Source of the DNA: Vulcanimicrobiota bacterium
GTDB taxonomy: Bacteria; Vulcanimicrobiota; Vulcanimicrobiia; Vulcanimicrobiales; Vulcanimicrobiaceae
NCBI GenBank assembly: GCA_019247395.1
Contig: JAFAOZ010000148.1
Location: 1 to 9,970 of the forward strand
Direction: 5' to 3'
Length of the DNA stretch: 9,970 nt
Part shown: one piece after another, positions 1 to 5,426 of the stretch
How the letters are laid out: the number at the start of each line of letters is the position of its first letter
Numbering within the stretch: the stretch's first letter is position 1
Position numbers and translations under genes: made by a program
Notes under the pieces: generated by a model
What the model was told of the DNA's origin: nothing
What the model saw: only the letters and a program-made list of their open reading frames with translations
Database searches by the model: none

Positions 1-62
1 CACTGCTGCCACGGCCGAGGTTTCACGCAGCCCTCAAAAAGTCCCCGCCCTTCGTCCTTCGT

Positions 63-104
63 CCTTCGACTACGCTCCCTGCGGTCGCTTCGCTCAGGAT
101 GACA
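63..104. repeat. Dispersed intergenic repeat, copy A
   Basis: The unit begins CCTTCGAC and ends GCTCAGGATGACA. It resembles copy B at 115-152 and the degenerate copy after 9863. The central part differs between copies while the two ends are conserved. It is preceded by short direct repeats of CTTCGTC around 49-66. This is typical of a REP-like intergenic element found many times per genome in some uncultivated phyla; the genome-wide copy number is inference. Translation across it gives a false minus-strand ORF with recurring VILSE peptides. Confidence 0.75.
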
Positions 105-114
105 TGAACAGGGC

Positions 115-152
115 CCTTCGACTCGGTGCTTTGCACCTCGCTCAGGATGACA
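115..152. repeat. Dispersed intergenic repeat, copy B
   Basis: This is a second copy in the same orientation as copy A, 10 bases after it. It has the same CCTTCGAC left end and the same GCTCAGGATGACA right end, but a shorter and different centre (38 against 42 bases). No coding function is visible. Confidence 0.75.
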
Positions 153-202
153 ATGGCGAACGCAGGTTTTCGCAGTCGGGTTTCTAAAGCTCGGTTATGC
201 CG

Positions 203-227
203 CTTTCGGTCGGGCGAGTCCCGAAAG
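203..227 (+). other. Hairpin upstream of the terminator
   Basis: Arms CTTTCGG (203-209) and CCGAAAG (221-227) are perfectly complementary across an 11-base loop. An alternative inner stem CGGG/CCCG (211-214 with 220-223) is also possible. It lies 7 bases before the terminator stem, so both would be on one RNA read on the plus strand. It could be part of a small leader or sRNA; I recognise no riboswitch class. Confidence 0.4.
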
Positions 228-234
228 TTAAGTG

Positions 235-273
235 AAACCGCTTGCTCCCTACGGGACAAGCGGTTTTTGTTTT
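235..273 (+). terminator. Intrinsic terminator
   Basis: There is a perfect 10-bp stem, AAACCGCTTG (235-244) with CAAGCGGTTT (257-266). It is topped by TCCC/GGGA (246-249 with 253-256) around a 3-base loop and followed by a U-rich tract with T at 264-268 and 270-273. It acts on plus-strand transcripts. No upstream plus-strand gene is visible in the window, and the next start codon is only 32 bases past the T tract. It may therefore end an upstream transcript, or act as an attenuator for the gene at 306. Confidence 0.85.
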
Positions 274-305
274 GCACGTAGTGTGATGAACGAGAGGTGC
301 GGTCA

Positions 306-698
306 ATGCAGCAAGCCATCGAACCGACGGAGATTTCACTGGACGCCTATACGATCTGCAGTTTTCTCCCCGACATAAAGTCGGCGAGGGCACTGCCGCT
401 CGCATTGATCGGCTACCGCCATAGTGAGGATCCGTGGTTTGTTTGGCTCGTTCCGAAAGAAGGCGTCGATCCGGCCGGCTTAACGGACGATCCGTATTAT
501 GCCAAAGTGTTGCGCGATCCATACGCGTACTTCAAGAAAAAGCTCGGCAAATACGTCGAGGAGACCGGCTGCGTCAAACGAGGCATCGAGATGCTCATCG
601 ACTGCCATCAGAATCATCTCTCCTTCACGCCGCTTACCGAGCTCCGGGAGCAACCGTTGCGCCACCCGCTGCAGGCTGAGTTCGTGGGGGCGTTTTAG
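306..698 (+). CDS. Hypothetical protein, 130 aa
   Basis: I do not recognise this protein. An in-frame GTG at 297 would add three residues. I chose ATG 306 because GAGAGG at 292-297 makes a Shine-Dalgarno sequence 8 bases before it, and that sequence would overlap the GTG. The product appears soluble, with no signal peptide or membrane segment. The middle is rich in aromatic and charged residues (DPWFVWLVPKEG at about 44-55; DPYAYFKKKLGKYVEE at about 70-85). It has three cysteines, near residues 18, 87 and 98. It follows directly after the strong terminator at 235-273 and stands alone on its strand. Its last 65 bases overlap the 3' end of the convergent gene at 634. Codon use is high-GC at third positions, like the neighbours. 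Gene reality is likely; function unknown. Confidence 0.65.
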   Translation: MQQAIEPTEISLDAYTICSFLPDIKSARALPLALIGYRHSEDPWFVWLVPKEGVDPAGLTDDPYYAKVLRDPYAYFKKKLGKYVEETGCVKRGIEMLIDCHQNHLSFTPLTELREQPLRHPLQAEFVGAF

Positions 699-1380
699 CG
701 ACCGCACGGATGACGCGGCGGTAAACGATTCGCACCGGCACGGAGACCGCCGGGCGTCCCTGCGCGAGCCGCGCGTCGAGCGTCAGACTGACGTTGAGTG
801 CCAACAGCATGGCGGTATCGGCAGCATAGTATGCCGTCCCCTGCATCCGCATCGTTCCGGCGACCAGCGTCTCGGAATAGCCTGGCAGCGGCCCCGTCAT
901 CCCGCCGGCGGCCTCGAAACGTACCGCAATCGTTTGCCTGCCGGCAACCGGACCGCCGGGAGCCGGGCGCAAGAAGCCGTGCAGCACGGCTTGCGCACCG
1001 AGCGGAGAAGTTGCGGCGAATGGAACGTGGCCGTGCAACTCTCGTAAATCGTGCAGCGTGGCGTCGTCGAGCCGCACGGCGAACGGCTGATTCAGTATCG
1101 TCAAGAAATCCGGATCGTCGTCAACGCGGTCCTCAAAGGTCCCGTTGGGCTGGAGCAGTTGAACGAAGACCGCGTCGGACTGGCTCCGGCCGTCAGGCCC
1201 ATTACGCGTATAGGTCGCGCGCGCCTCGAAGCGCCATGCCGGCCCCTGGCGCGCGATAGAGAGTCGCTCCGTGCCGGCGTAGGAGACACGTGAAAACGTC
1301 TGCGCCGACTCGATGCGGTACGTATCCTCACCTGACGCTTCGTACTGCAGGTCGGTATGGGCGGCGTCCGTTACCGACAA
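634..1380 (-). CDS. Probable exported beta-rich protein of unknown function
   Basis: The frame gives 248 residues from a TTG at 1380, but this start is doubtful. Ten further in-frame codons upstream (1410-1381) encode a hydrophobic run, FGFALVAALLSV, ending at TDAA, much like a signal peptide. No ATG, GTG or TTG exists between it and the in-frame stop at about 1447. GGAG at 1420-1423 sits 6-9 bases before ATC 1413 and ATT 1410, so translation may start at a rare ATT, or one base may be wrong. The body has many alternating polar/hydrophobic stretches (YRIESAQTFSRVSY, AWRFEARATYTR), as in beta-rich exported lipid- or polymer-binding proteins; that comparison is only by pattern. The C-terminal 25 or so residues are Pro/Ala/Gly-rich and overlap the convergent gene. 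No family is recognised. Confidence 0.65.
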   Translation of the reverse strand: MSVTDAAHTDLQYEASGEDTYRIESAQTFSRVSYAGTERLSIARQGPAWRFEARATYTRNGPDGRSQSDAVFVQLLQPNGTFEDRVDDDPDFLTILNQPFAVRLDDATLHDLRELHGHVPFAATSPLGAQAVLHGFLRPAPGGPVAGRQTIAVRFEAAGGMTGPLPGYSETLVAGTMRMQGTAYYAADTAMLLALNVSLTLDARLAQGRPAVSVPVRIVYRRVIRAVAKTPPRTQPAAGGATVAPGAR

Positions 1381-1450
1381 TAACGCGGCAACGAGCGCAA
1401 AACCGAAAATGATTGGAAACTCCGTTTCTTCCGAGAGGCTCTTACTCTAC

Positions 1451-1480
1451 AGTATCGCTCGCCGGAAGGGCGAGTTTCAA
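1451..1480 (-). promoter_or_regulatory. Putative sigma-70-like promoter for the gene ending at 634
   Basis: On the minus strand TTGAAA (1480-1475) and GATACT (1456-1451) are separated by 18 bases, giving a 5/6 and a 4/6 match to the -35 and -10 consensus. The spacer holds a perfect hairpin, CTCGCC/GGCGAG (1458-1463 with 1469-1474). Transcription would begin near 1444, upstream of the GGAG at 1420-1423. This supports a translation start upstream of TTG 1380. It is a pattern match only. Confidence 0.35.
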
Positions 1481-1502
1481 GGGCTTGGAGCCTTAAACGC
1501 CT

Positions 1503-1814
1503 CTAGGTGCGGAGCGCAGCGCGGCGGCGCGCCAGAAAGAATCGCACGTCGGCGATCTTCTCGCAAACGACGACGGCCTCGGCATCGGTAAATCGCCGGC
1601 CGTTGATCTCGACGATGTAGTCGCCGGCTGCAAGCCCGGCAAGCGTGCGATGAACGCTTCGCGAGAATTTGTCCTGGGGAGCGCGCAGTCCAACCGCTTC
1701 ACGAACTGCAAACTCCAGCACGTCGCGAATCCGTAACGGCGTTGCAAGCGCGAAGGCTCCCGAGCCGCCGGTGGCGACGGCATGGAGGTCGAGCGGAACC
1801 CTCACGCGGATCAT
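1503..1814 (-). CDS. Hypothetical protein, 103 aa
   Basis: I do not recognise this small protein. ATG 1814 is the only upstream start, because an in-frame TGA lies three codons before it. No clear Shine-Dalgarno sequence is present. The N-terminal half is mostly hydrophobic and polar without a membrane segment. Around residues 60-76 it reads LAAGDYIVEINGRRF, which resembles the GD-x-I-x-x-ING turn of PDZ domains, but the rest of a PDZ fold is not apparent. The C-terminus is basic (FFLARRRAALRT). It is divergent from the gene at 1864 with 49 bases between start codons, and lies upstream of the putative exported protein on the same strand. Third positions are GC-rich, as expected for a real gene here. 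The opposing plus-strand frame (1669-1863) looks like a shadow. Confidence 0.55.
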   Translation of the reverse strand: MIRVRVPLDLHAVATGGSGAFALATPLRIRDVLEFAVREAVGLRAPQDKFSRSVHRTLAGLAAGDYIVEINGRRFTDAEAVVVCEKIADVRFFLARRRAALRT

Positions 1815-1863
1815 CGAGCATCATTTTCTGCTGCATCGAGGACCTGCCTGCCGCGGAGGATAA

Positions 1864-2265
1864 ATGACTATGCGAATGTCCTTCGGGAACGTGCCTCCCG
1901 ACATGCTGGTCGGTGCCGTCGAGAAACTGCTCGCGAAGATGGATGAGACGGATTTAGCCGCCGTCTACGAGCGTGAGTTATCGATGATGCCGCATGACGC
2001 GGGCGCGGCATTCGTTGAGGCGCTGTTTGAAGCGTTTCGCGACCGTGGTGAGTCGTCGGAGGATGCAGCCGAAGGAGCCGGCATCGCGCTCGACAGCATC
2101 GTGCGACGAGAACCGCCCGCAATCAGTGCGCTGCTCGCGTACGCGCGCACGAGTCCGGATCTGCTCAAGGAAGCGACGACGATCTTCATCGAGCGGCGCC
2201 CCGATTTCGTGGAGAGCCTGCCCGCGGTCTTGCGAAACGCGGTAGCGGAGCGACTCGGCGCTTGA
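1864..2265 (+). CDS. Small helical hypothetical protein, 133 aa
   Basis: No family is recognised. The start ATG 1864 is well supported by GGAGGA at 1856-1861; a second ATG at 1870 is possible but too close to that site's optimum. The protein looks soluble and almost entirely alpha-helical, acidic in the first two thirds, with amphipathic stretches (PDMLVGAVEKLLAKMDETDL at about 12-31; AAFVEALFEAFRDRG at about 48-62) and no signal peptide or membrane segment. The spacing of helices suggests a small helical-repeat or bundle protein, which is inference. Its TGA stop overlaps the TTG start of the next gene (TTGA, 2262-2265), so the two are likely translationally coupled and may act together with the membrane protein encoded there. 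Confidence 0.75.
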   Translation: MTMRMSFGNVPPDMLVGAVEKLLAKMDETDLAAVYERELSMMPHDAGAAFVEALFEAFRDRGESSEDAAEGAGIALDSIVRREPPAISALLAYARTSPDLLKEATTIFIERRPDFVESLPAVLRNAVAERLGA

Positions 2266-3071
2266 CCGAGCGGCCACGCAGGCGTCGTTCCGACGACGAC
2301 TTCGGGCGCGGTGGCCTGCCGCTCGTTCCACTGATCATCGTCGTGATCTTAGCAGGGCTGCTTCTCGGCGGTGCGCTTGCGCATTTCTTCGGCGGCAGCG
2401 GATCGAAGTCGGAAACGAAAACTATTGCCGGTTTGCCGTCGCCCGCGATTACCGTAACGCCCATCGCATCGCCGCCGATTACGCCGTCGCCCATCACGTC
2501 GCCGACACACTCCGCTGCGCCGCTTGCACGGAAGTCTCCGCGCGTCGTGGCTGCAGTGAGTCCGACCGCGGCGCCGAGCCCTACGGCGACGCCGAGCCCG
2601 ACAGCCTCGCCACGGCCGACGCCCGTCGTTCGGAGTTCGGCGAAGCCGCAAAAAACCGCGCAGGTCGTAGCCGTTGCAACGGTTACGCCGAGTCCGGTCT
2701 CATCGCCGCCGCCGACGCACAAACCGACTGCGCCGCCGACGCACAAACCGACGGTGCCGCCGACGTCAGCGCCGGCAGTTGCAACCGCGGACGACAACGC
2801 GTCGTCAGTCGTGCGATCGTATCTCGGCGCGCTCGCGCGCGGCGATCGTTCGGCGGCGGCGGGGTATCTTGCGAACGGCGCTCCGAGCGAAACGTTCATG
2901 AATGGCAGCGCTCACATTCAATCGATCCGCTCGACCAACGTGGGGCCCCAGCGCTACCACGTTACGGCCGACGTCGAAACGTCCGGCGGCGAGTACTATG
3001 TCACGTTTACGGTCGAACAGGGCGCATCGGGGTTACAAATAATCGACCACTACGCCATTAAACCCCAATAG
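2262..3071 (+). CDS. Membrane-anchored protein with Pro/Thr/Ser stalk and NTF2-like C-terminal domain
   Basis: The start is TTG 2262, overlapping the previous stop by three bases; no ATG occurs in frame until residue 213. Residues 1-10 are basic (TERPRRRRS) and residues 20-43 form one membrane helix (LPLVPLIIVVILAGLLLGG), giving a cytoplasmic N-terminus and an external remainder by the positive-inside rule. Residues about 55-175 are a low-complexity stalk rich in Pro, Thr, Ser and Ala, including SPTATPSPTASP and two exact PPTHKPT units. Residues about 181-268 (VVRSYLGALARGDRSAAAGYL to the end) look like a SnoaL/NTF2-like or DUF4878-type fold: a helical start followed by strands (RYHVTADVET, EYYVTFTVEQ, LQIIDHYAI). 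Such domains often bind small ligands or partner proteins in the cell envelope; the role here is unknown. It converges on actP with only two bases between the stop codons. Confidence 0.8.
   Translation: MTERPRRRRSDDDFGRGGLPLVPLIIVVILAGLLLGGALAHFFGGSGSKSETKTIAGLPSPAITVTPIASPPITPSPITSPTHSAAPLARKSPRVVAAVSPTAAPSPTATPSPTASPRPTPVVRSSAKPQKTAQVVAVATVTPSPVSSPPPTHKPTAPPTHKPTVPPTSAPAVATADDNASSVVRSYLGALARGDRSAAAGYLANGAPSETFMNGSAHIQSIRSTNVGPQRYHVTADVETSGGEYYVTFTVEQGASGLQIIDHYAIKPQ
2709..2756 (+). repeat. 24-bp tandem repeat, two copies, in the stalk
   Basis: Two near-identical 24-base units start at 2709 and 2733, followed by a partial third at 2757. Each encodes PPTHKPT plus one variable residue (A or V). 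The period is a multiple of three, so copy changes would lengthen or shorten the stalk without a frameshift. Confidence 0.8.
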
Positions 3072-3073
3072 CT

Positions 3074-4702
3074 TTACACTTCGGCGCCGAGGCCCGTGGT
3101 GGCGCGCACTTGCAGCTGGTCGAACATCGCTTCGGATTCGCGGTCTCGCGCCAACAGCGTTCCGAGAATCGCACCGATAAATCCGGCCGGAATCGAAATG
3201 ATGCCCGGATTCTCGAGCGGAAAGAGCGCGCGATCGCCAAGGACCACCGGACTGAGCGCAATGAGCGCAAGCGAAGAAATCAGCCCCGCGAGCATGCCGG
3301 CGATTGCGCCCAATCGCGAGAAGCGCCGCCAAGAAAGCGCGAGCAAAATGACGGGAACGTTTGCGCTTGCCGCGACCGCAAAGGCGAGCCCCACCAAGAA
3401 CGCAACGTTAAAGCCTCGCAGTGCAATCGACAGCGCAATCGCAAGGGCGCCGACGGTTAAGGCGGCCGCGCGGGCGACGAAGAGGTGTTCGCTCTCATCG
3501 CCGTGTCCGCCGCGAACGAGACTAAACCAAATGTCGTGCGCAAAAGCGGAGGAGGCCGTGAGCGTCAGACCGGCAACGACCGCCAAAATGGTCGCGAAGG
3601 CGACGGCGGCAACGAACGCCGTCAGGAGCGAACCGCCCACCTGCGAGGCGAGCAGCGGCGCAGCGAAATTGCTGTCCGGTTTCGGAACGATAAAGCCTTT
3701 ATCTTTGAGTTGCGCGTCCAGTGCCGATTGCTGTGCCGGATGGCGAGCGATGTACGCAATAGCTTGCCCCGCATACATCCGCCGCCCGATATGATCCTTT
3801 CCGACAAGCGTTGCCGCACCGAGGCCCATGACGGACGTCGTCAGATAAAATACTCCGACGAGGACCATCGCCCACGCGACGGAGGTGCGCGCAGCCTTTG
3901 CGGACGGTACCGTAAAAAACCGAACCAGGATATGCGGCAGTCCCGCGGTTCCCAGCACCAGGGCGAGCCCGAGCGAGATGAGATTCCAGGCGCCGATCGG
4001 ACCGTGAAAGAGCAATCCGGGCTGGAGGAGGTTCGAGGTTCCCGCGCCCGTCGAAACGGAAGCGGCCGCCGAAAAAAAATCGCCGAGCGAAAAATTAAAA
4101 TGGCGCACGGCGAGTATCGCAAGGCTAATCGAGGTTACGAGCAGCAGCCCGGCCTTGATGATCTGTACCCACGTCGTCGCGAGCATTCCGCCGAAGAGCA
4201 CGTAGACGAGCATCAACACGCCGACCCCCGCGATTGCGGCGGCATCGGTAAACCGCGGCAAGATCAGGTTGACGATTGCGCCGACTCCGACCATTTGCGC
4301 AATGAGATAGAAGAGGGTAATCGTCAACGTCGAGACCGCTGCGATGGCGCGCACGCCGCGGCCGCGTAACCGGAACGACATGAGATCCGCAAGCGTGTAT
4401 TTTCCGGTGTTGCGCAACGGCTCGGCGACCAGAAACAACACGGCGAGGTACGCTACGAGCCATCCGACCGAGTACATAAAACCGTCGAAACCGTAGAACG
4501 CGACGAGTCCGGTTATGCCGAGAAAGGTCGCCGCGGAAACGTAGTCGCCCGCAATGGCCCAACCGTTCTGCAGGCCGCCGATGCGCCGATCGGCCGCATA
4601 GAAGCCGCGGCTCGTGCGGCTCTGCCCTGCAGCCCAATAGGTTACGACGAGCGTGATCCCGACAAAGACGGCAAACATGACGAGCGACGGCTGCGCGGTC
4701 AT
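3074..4702 (-). CDS. actP: Cation/acetate symporter ActP (SSS family)
   Basis: This inner-membrane sodium:solute symporter takes up acetate and similar short carboxylates. The frame extends to 5005, but I chose ATG 4702 because it overlaps the DUF485 stop (ATGA), starts with an acceptable leader (MTAQPSLVMFAVFVGI) and gives 542 aa, against about 549 for E. coli ActP. The longer N-terminus is only an overlap with the DUF485 gene. About 13 hydrophobic segments are visible. Family features include NGWAIAGDYVSAATFLGI (46-63), FGGMLATTWVQIIKA (170-184), GTAGLPHILVRFFTV (251-265) and TASSAFAHD (382-390). A run of eight T in coding sense (4072-4079) is a possible slippage or assembly-error site, but the frame is intact. 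It is the last gene of the six-gene array. No terminator is visible after its TAA, which lies two bases from the convergent gene. Confidence 0.95.
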   Translation of the reverse strand: MTAQPSLVMFAVFVGITLVVTYWAAGQSRTSRGFYAADRRIGGLQNGWAIAGDYVSAATFLGITGLVAFYGFDGFMYSVGWLVAYLAVLFLVAEPLRNTGKYTLADLMSFRLRGRGVRAIAAVSTLTITLFYLIAQMVGVGAIVNLILPRFTDAAAIAGVGVLMLVYVLFGGMLATTWVQIIKAGLLLVTSISLAILAVRHFNFSLGDFFSAAASVSTGAGTSNLLQPGLLFHGPIGAWNLISLGLALVLGTAGLPHILVRFFTVPSAKAARTSVAWAMVLVGVFYLTTSVMGLGAATLVGKDHIGRRMYAGQAIAYIARHPAQQSALDAQLKDKGFIVPKPDSNFAAPLLASQVGGSLLTAFVAAVAFATILAVVAGLTLTASSAFAHDIWFSLVRGGHGDESEHLFVARAAALTVGALAIALSIALRGFNVAFLVGLAFAVAASANVPVILLALSWRRFSRLGAIAGMLAGLISSLALIALSPVVLGDRALFPLENPGIISIPAGFIGAILGTLLARDRESEAMFDQLQVRATTGLGAEV

Positions 4703-5028
4703 TGCGTTTCGAGGACCTCGCGCGTTTCGCGACGGCGAATTCTTGCAGCGGCAAGATCGAATTGCCGCGCCCGGTAGAGATAAAGCGCGAGCAGGAGCCA
4801 CGCCATCACGAACTGTGAGAGGGCGAAACAATACGCGATCGTCAATGGTCCCAGCACCGGCCGGCTCATTGCCTTCGGCCAGAAACCCGCCGCAATCGGG
4901 AGTGCCAAGTAGTAGGCAATAAAGAAGATCGTTGCCGGCACGACGAAGCGGCGGCGCGAGCGCAATAGGGAGCGGAATTCCGGCTCGGCGGCCAGCGACT
5001 GCCACCGAGGATGAATGCCGCGGTCCAC
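4699..5028 (-). CDS. DUF485 (YjcH-like) inner-membrane protein, partner of ActP
   Basis: DUF485 proteins are small two-helix membrane proteins nearly always encoded just before actP; the family is assumed to assist or accompany the symporter. I chose GTG 5028, which overlaps the sufU TAG by one base (TAGTG). It gives 109 aa, close to the 104 aa of E. coli YjcH. The same frame stays open to an ATG at 5103 inside sufU, but that extension is Arg-rich and unlike the family. The product has a typical start (HPRWQSLAAEPEFRSLLRSR, 6-25), membrane helices at about 28-50 and 59-84, and a charged cytoplasmic tail (LYRARQFD, then Arg/Glu-rich). GAGGAG at 5031-5036 is a good Shine-Dalgarno sequence but only 2 bases before the GTG, so initiation may rely on coupling to sufU. 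The stop overlaps the actP start by 4 bases. Confidence 0.9.
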   Translation of the reverse strand: MDRGIHPRWQSLAAEPEFRSLLRSRRRFVVPATIFFIAYYLALPIAAGFWPKAMSRPVLGPLTIAYCFALSQFVMAWLLLALYLYRARQFDLAAARIRRRETREVLETQ

Positions 5029-5417
5029 TACTCCTCGTCCGGCCAGCCGGCGAGCTCGCCGATTGCTGCGCTCTTGAGTACGCGCAGTCCGAGCATCGCG
5101 CACTTCATGCGCGTCGGGCTGATCCCGATGCCGACGTCTTCGAGAACGGCGTCTTTGGAGAGTTTCGCAACGTCCGCAAGCTTCATACCTTTCACGCGTT
5201 CGGTGAGCATCGACGCCGAGGCCTGGCTGATCGCGCAGCCCTTCCCCGAAAAGCGGATGTCCTTAACGACCCCGTCGTCGAGCTCGAGCTCCATTCGGAT
5301 CTGATCGCCGCAAAGCGGATTGATATCCTCGGCATGCGCATCGACCCGCTCGAGGCGGCCGAAGTTGCGCGGATGGCGATAGTGGTCGAGAATGTAGTCG
5401 CGGTAAAAGTCGTCCAC
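5028..5417 (-). CDS. sufU: SufU-like Fe-S scaffold / sulfur-transfer protein, short form
   Basis: This cytoplasmic U-type protein accepts persulfide sulfur from SufS and passes it to the scaffold, or holds a nascent cluster. GTG 5417 lies 9 bases after the sufS stop and gives 129 aa. Family motifs are clear: the start YRDYILDHYRHPRNFG (5-20), NPLCGD with C36 and D38, GKGCAISQASASMLTE with C61, and RMKCAMLGLRVLK with C106. All three cysteines and the aspartate that bind zinc or Fe-S are present. Motif wording is SufU-like (CAISQASASM; RMKC rather than the IscU LPPVKIHC). However, the C61-C106 spacing of 45 matches IscU (43), not B. subtilis SufU (62), so the 18-21-residue SufU insertion is absent. 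It sits directly after sufS, its usual partner. A general IscU/NifU-type scaffold name is an acceptable alternative. Confidence 0.93.
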   Translation of the reverse strand: MDDFYRDYILDHYRHPRNFGRLERVDAHAEDINPLCGDQIRMELELDDGVVKDIRFSGKGCAISQASASMLTERVKGMKLADVAKLSKDAVLEDVGIGISPTRMKCAMLGLRVLKSAAIGELAGWPDEE

Positions 5418-5426
5418 GACGGGGAG

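Noticed and set aside
23..319. Minus-strand 98-aa frame with recurring VILSE peptides
   Set aside because: It is a translation of the dispersed repeats and the terminator, with no coding signature.
499..1047. Plus-strand 182-aa frame
   Set aside because: It is a shadow with Arg/Ser-rich, low-plausibility composition, crossing two better-supported genes.
1458..1474. CTCGCC/GGCGAG hairpin as a terminator
   Set aside because: The stem is short (6 bp) and is followed by only three T on the plus strand and no T run on the minus strand.
2186..2899. Minus-strand 237-aa Gly/Val-rich frame
   Set aside because: It is the antisense mirror of the Pro/Thr/Ser stalk; low complexity explains the open frame.
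3485..4369. Plus-strand 294-aa frame opposite actP
   Set aside because: High-GC antisense shadow, Arg/Gly/Gln-rich, whereas the minus strand gives a full ActP.
4703..5005. 101-residue N-terminal extension of ActP
   Set aside because: It overlaps the DUF485 gene in another frame and is unlike any symporter N-terminus.
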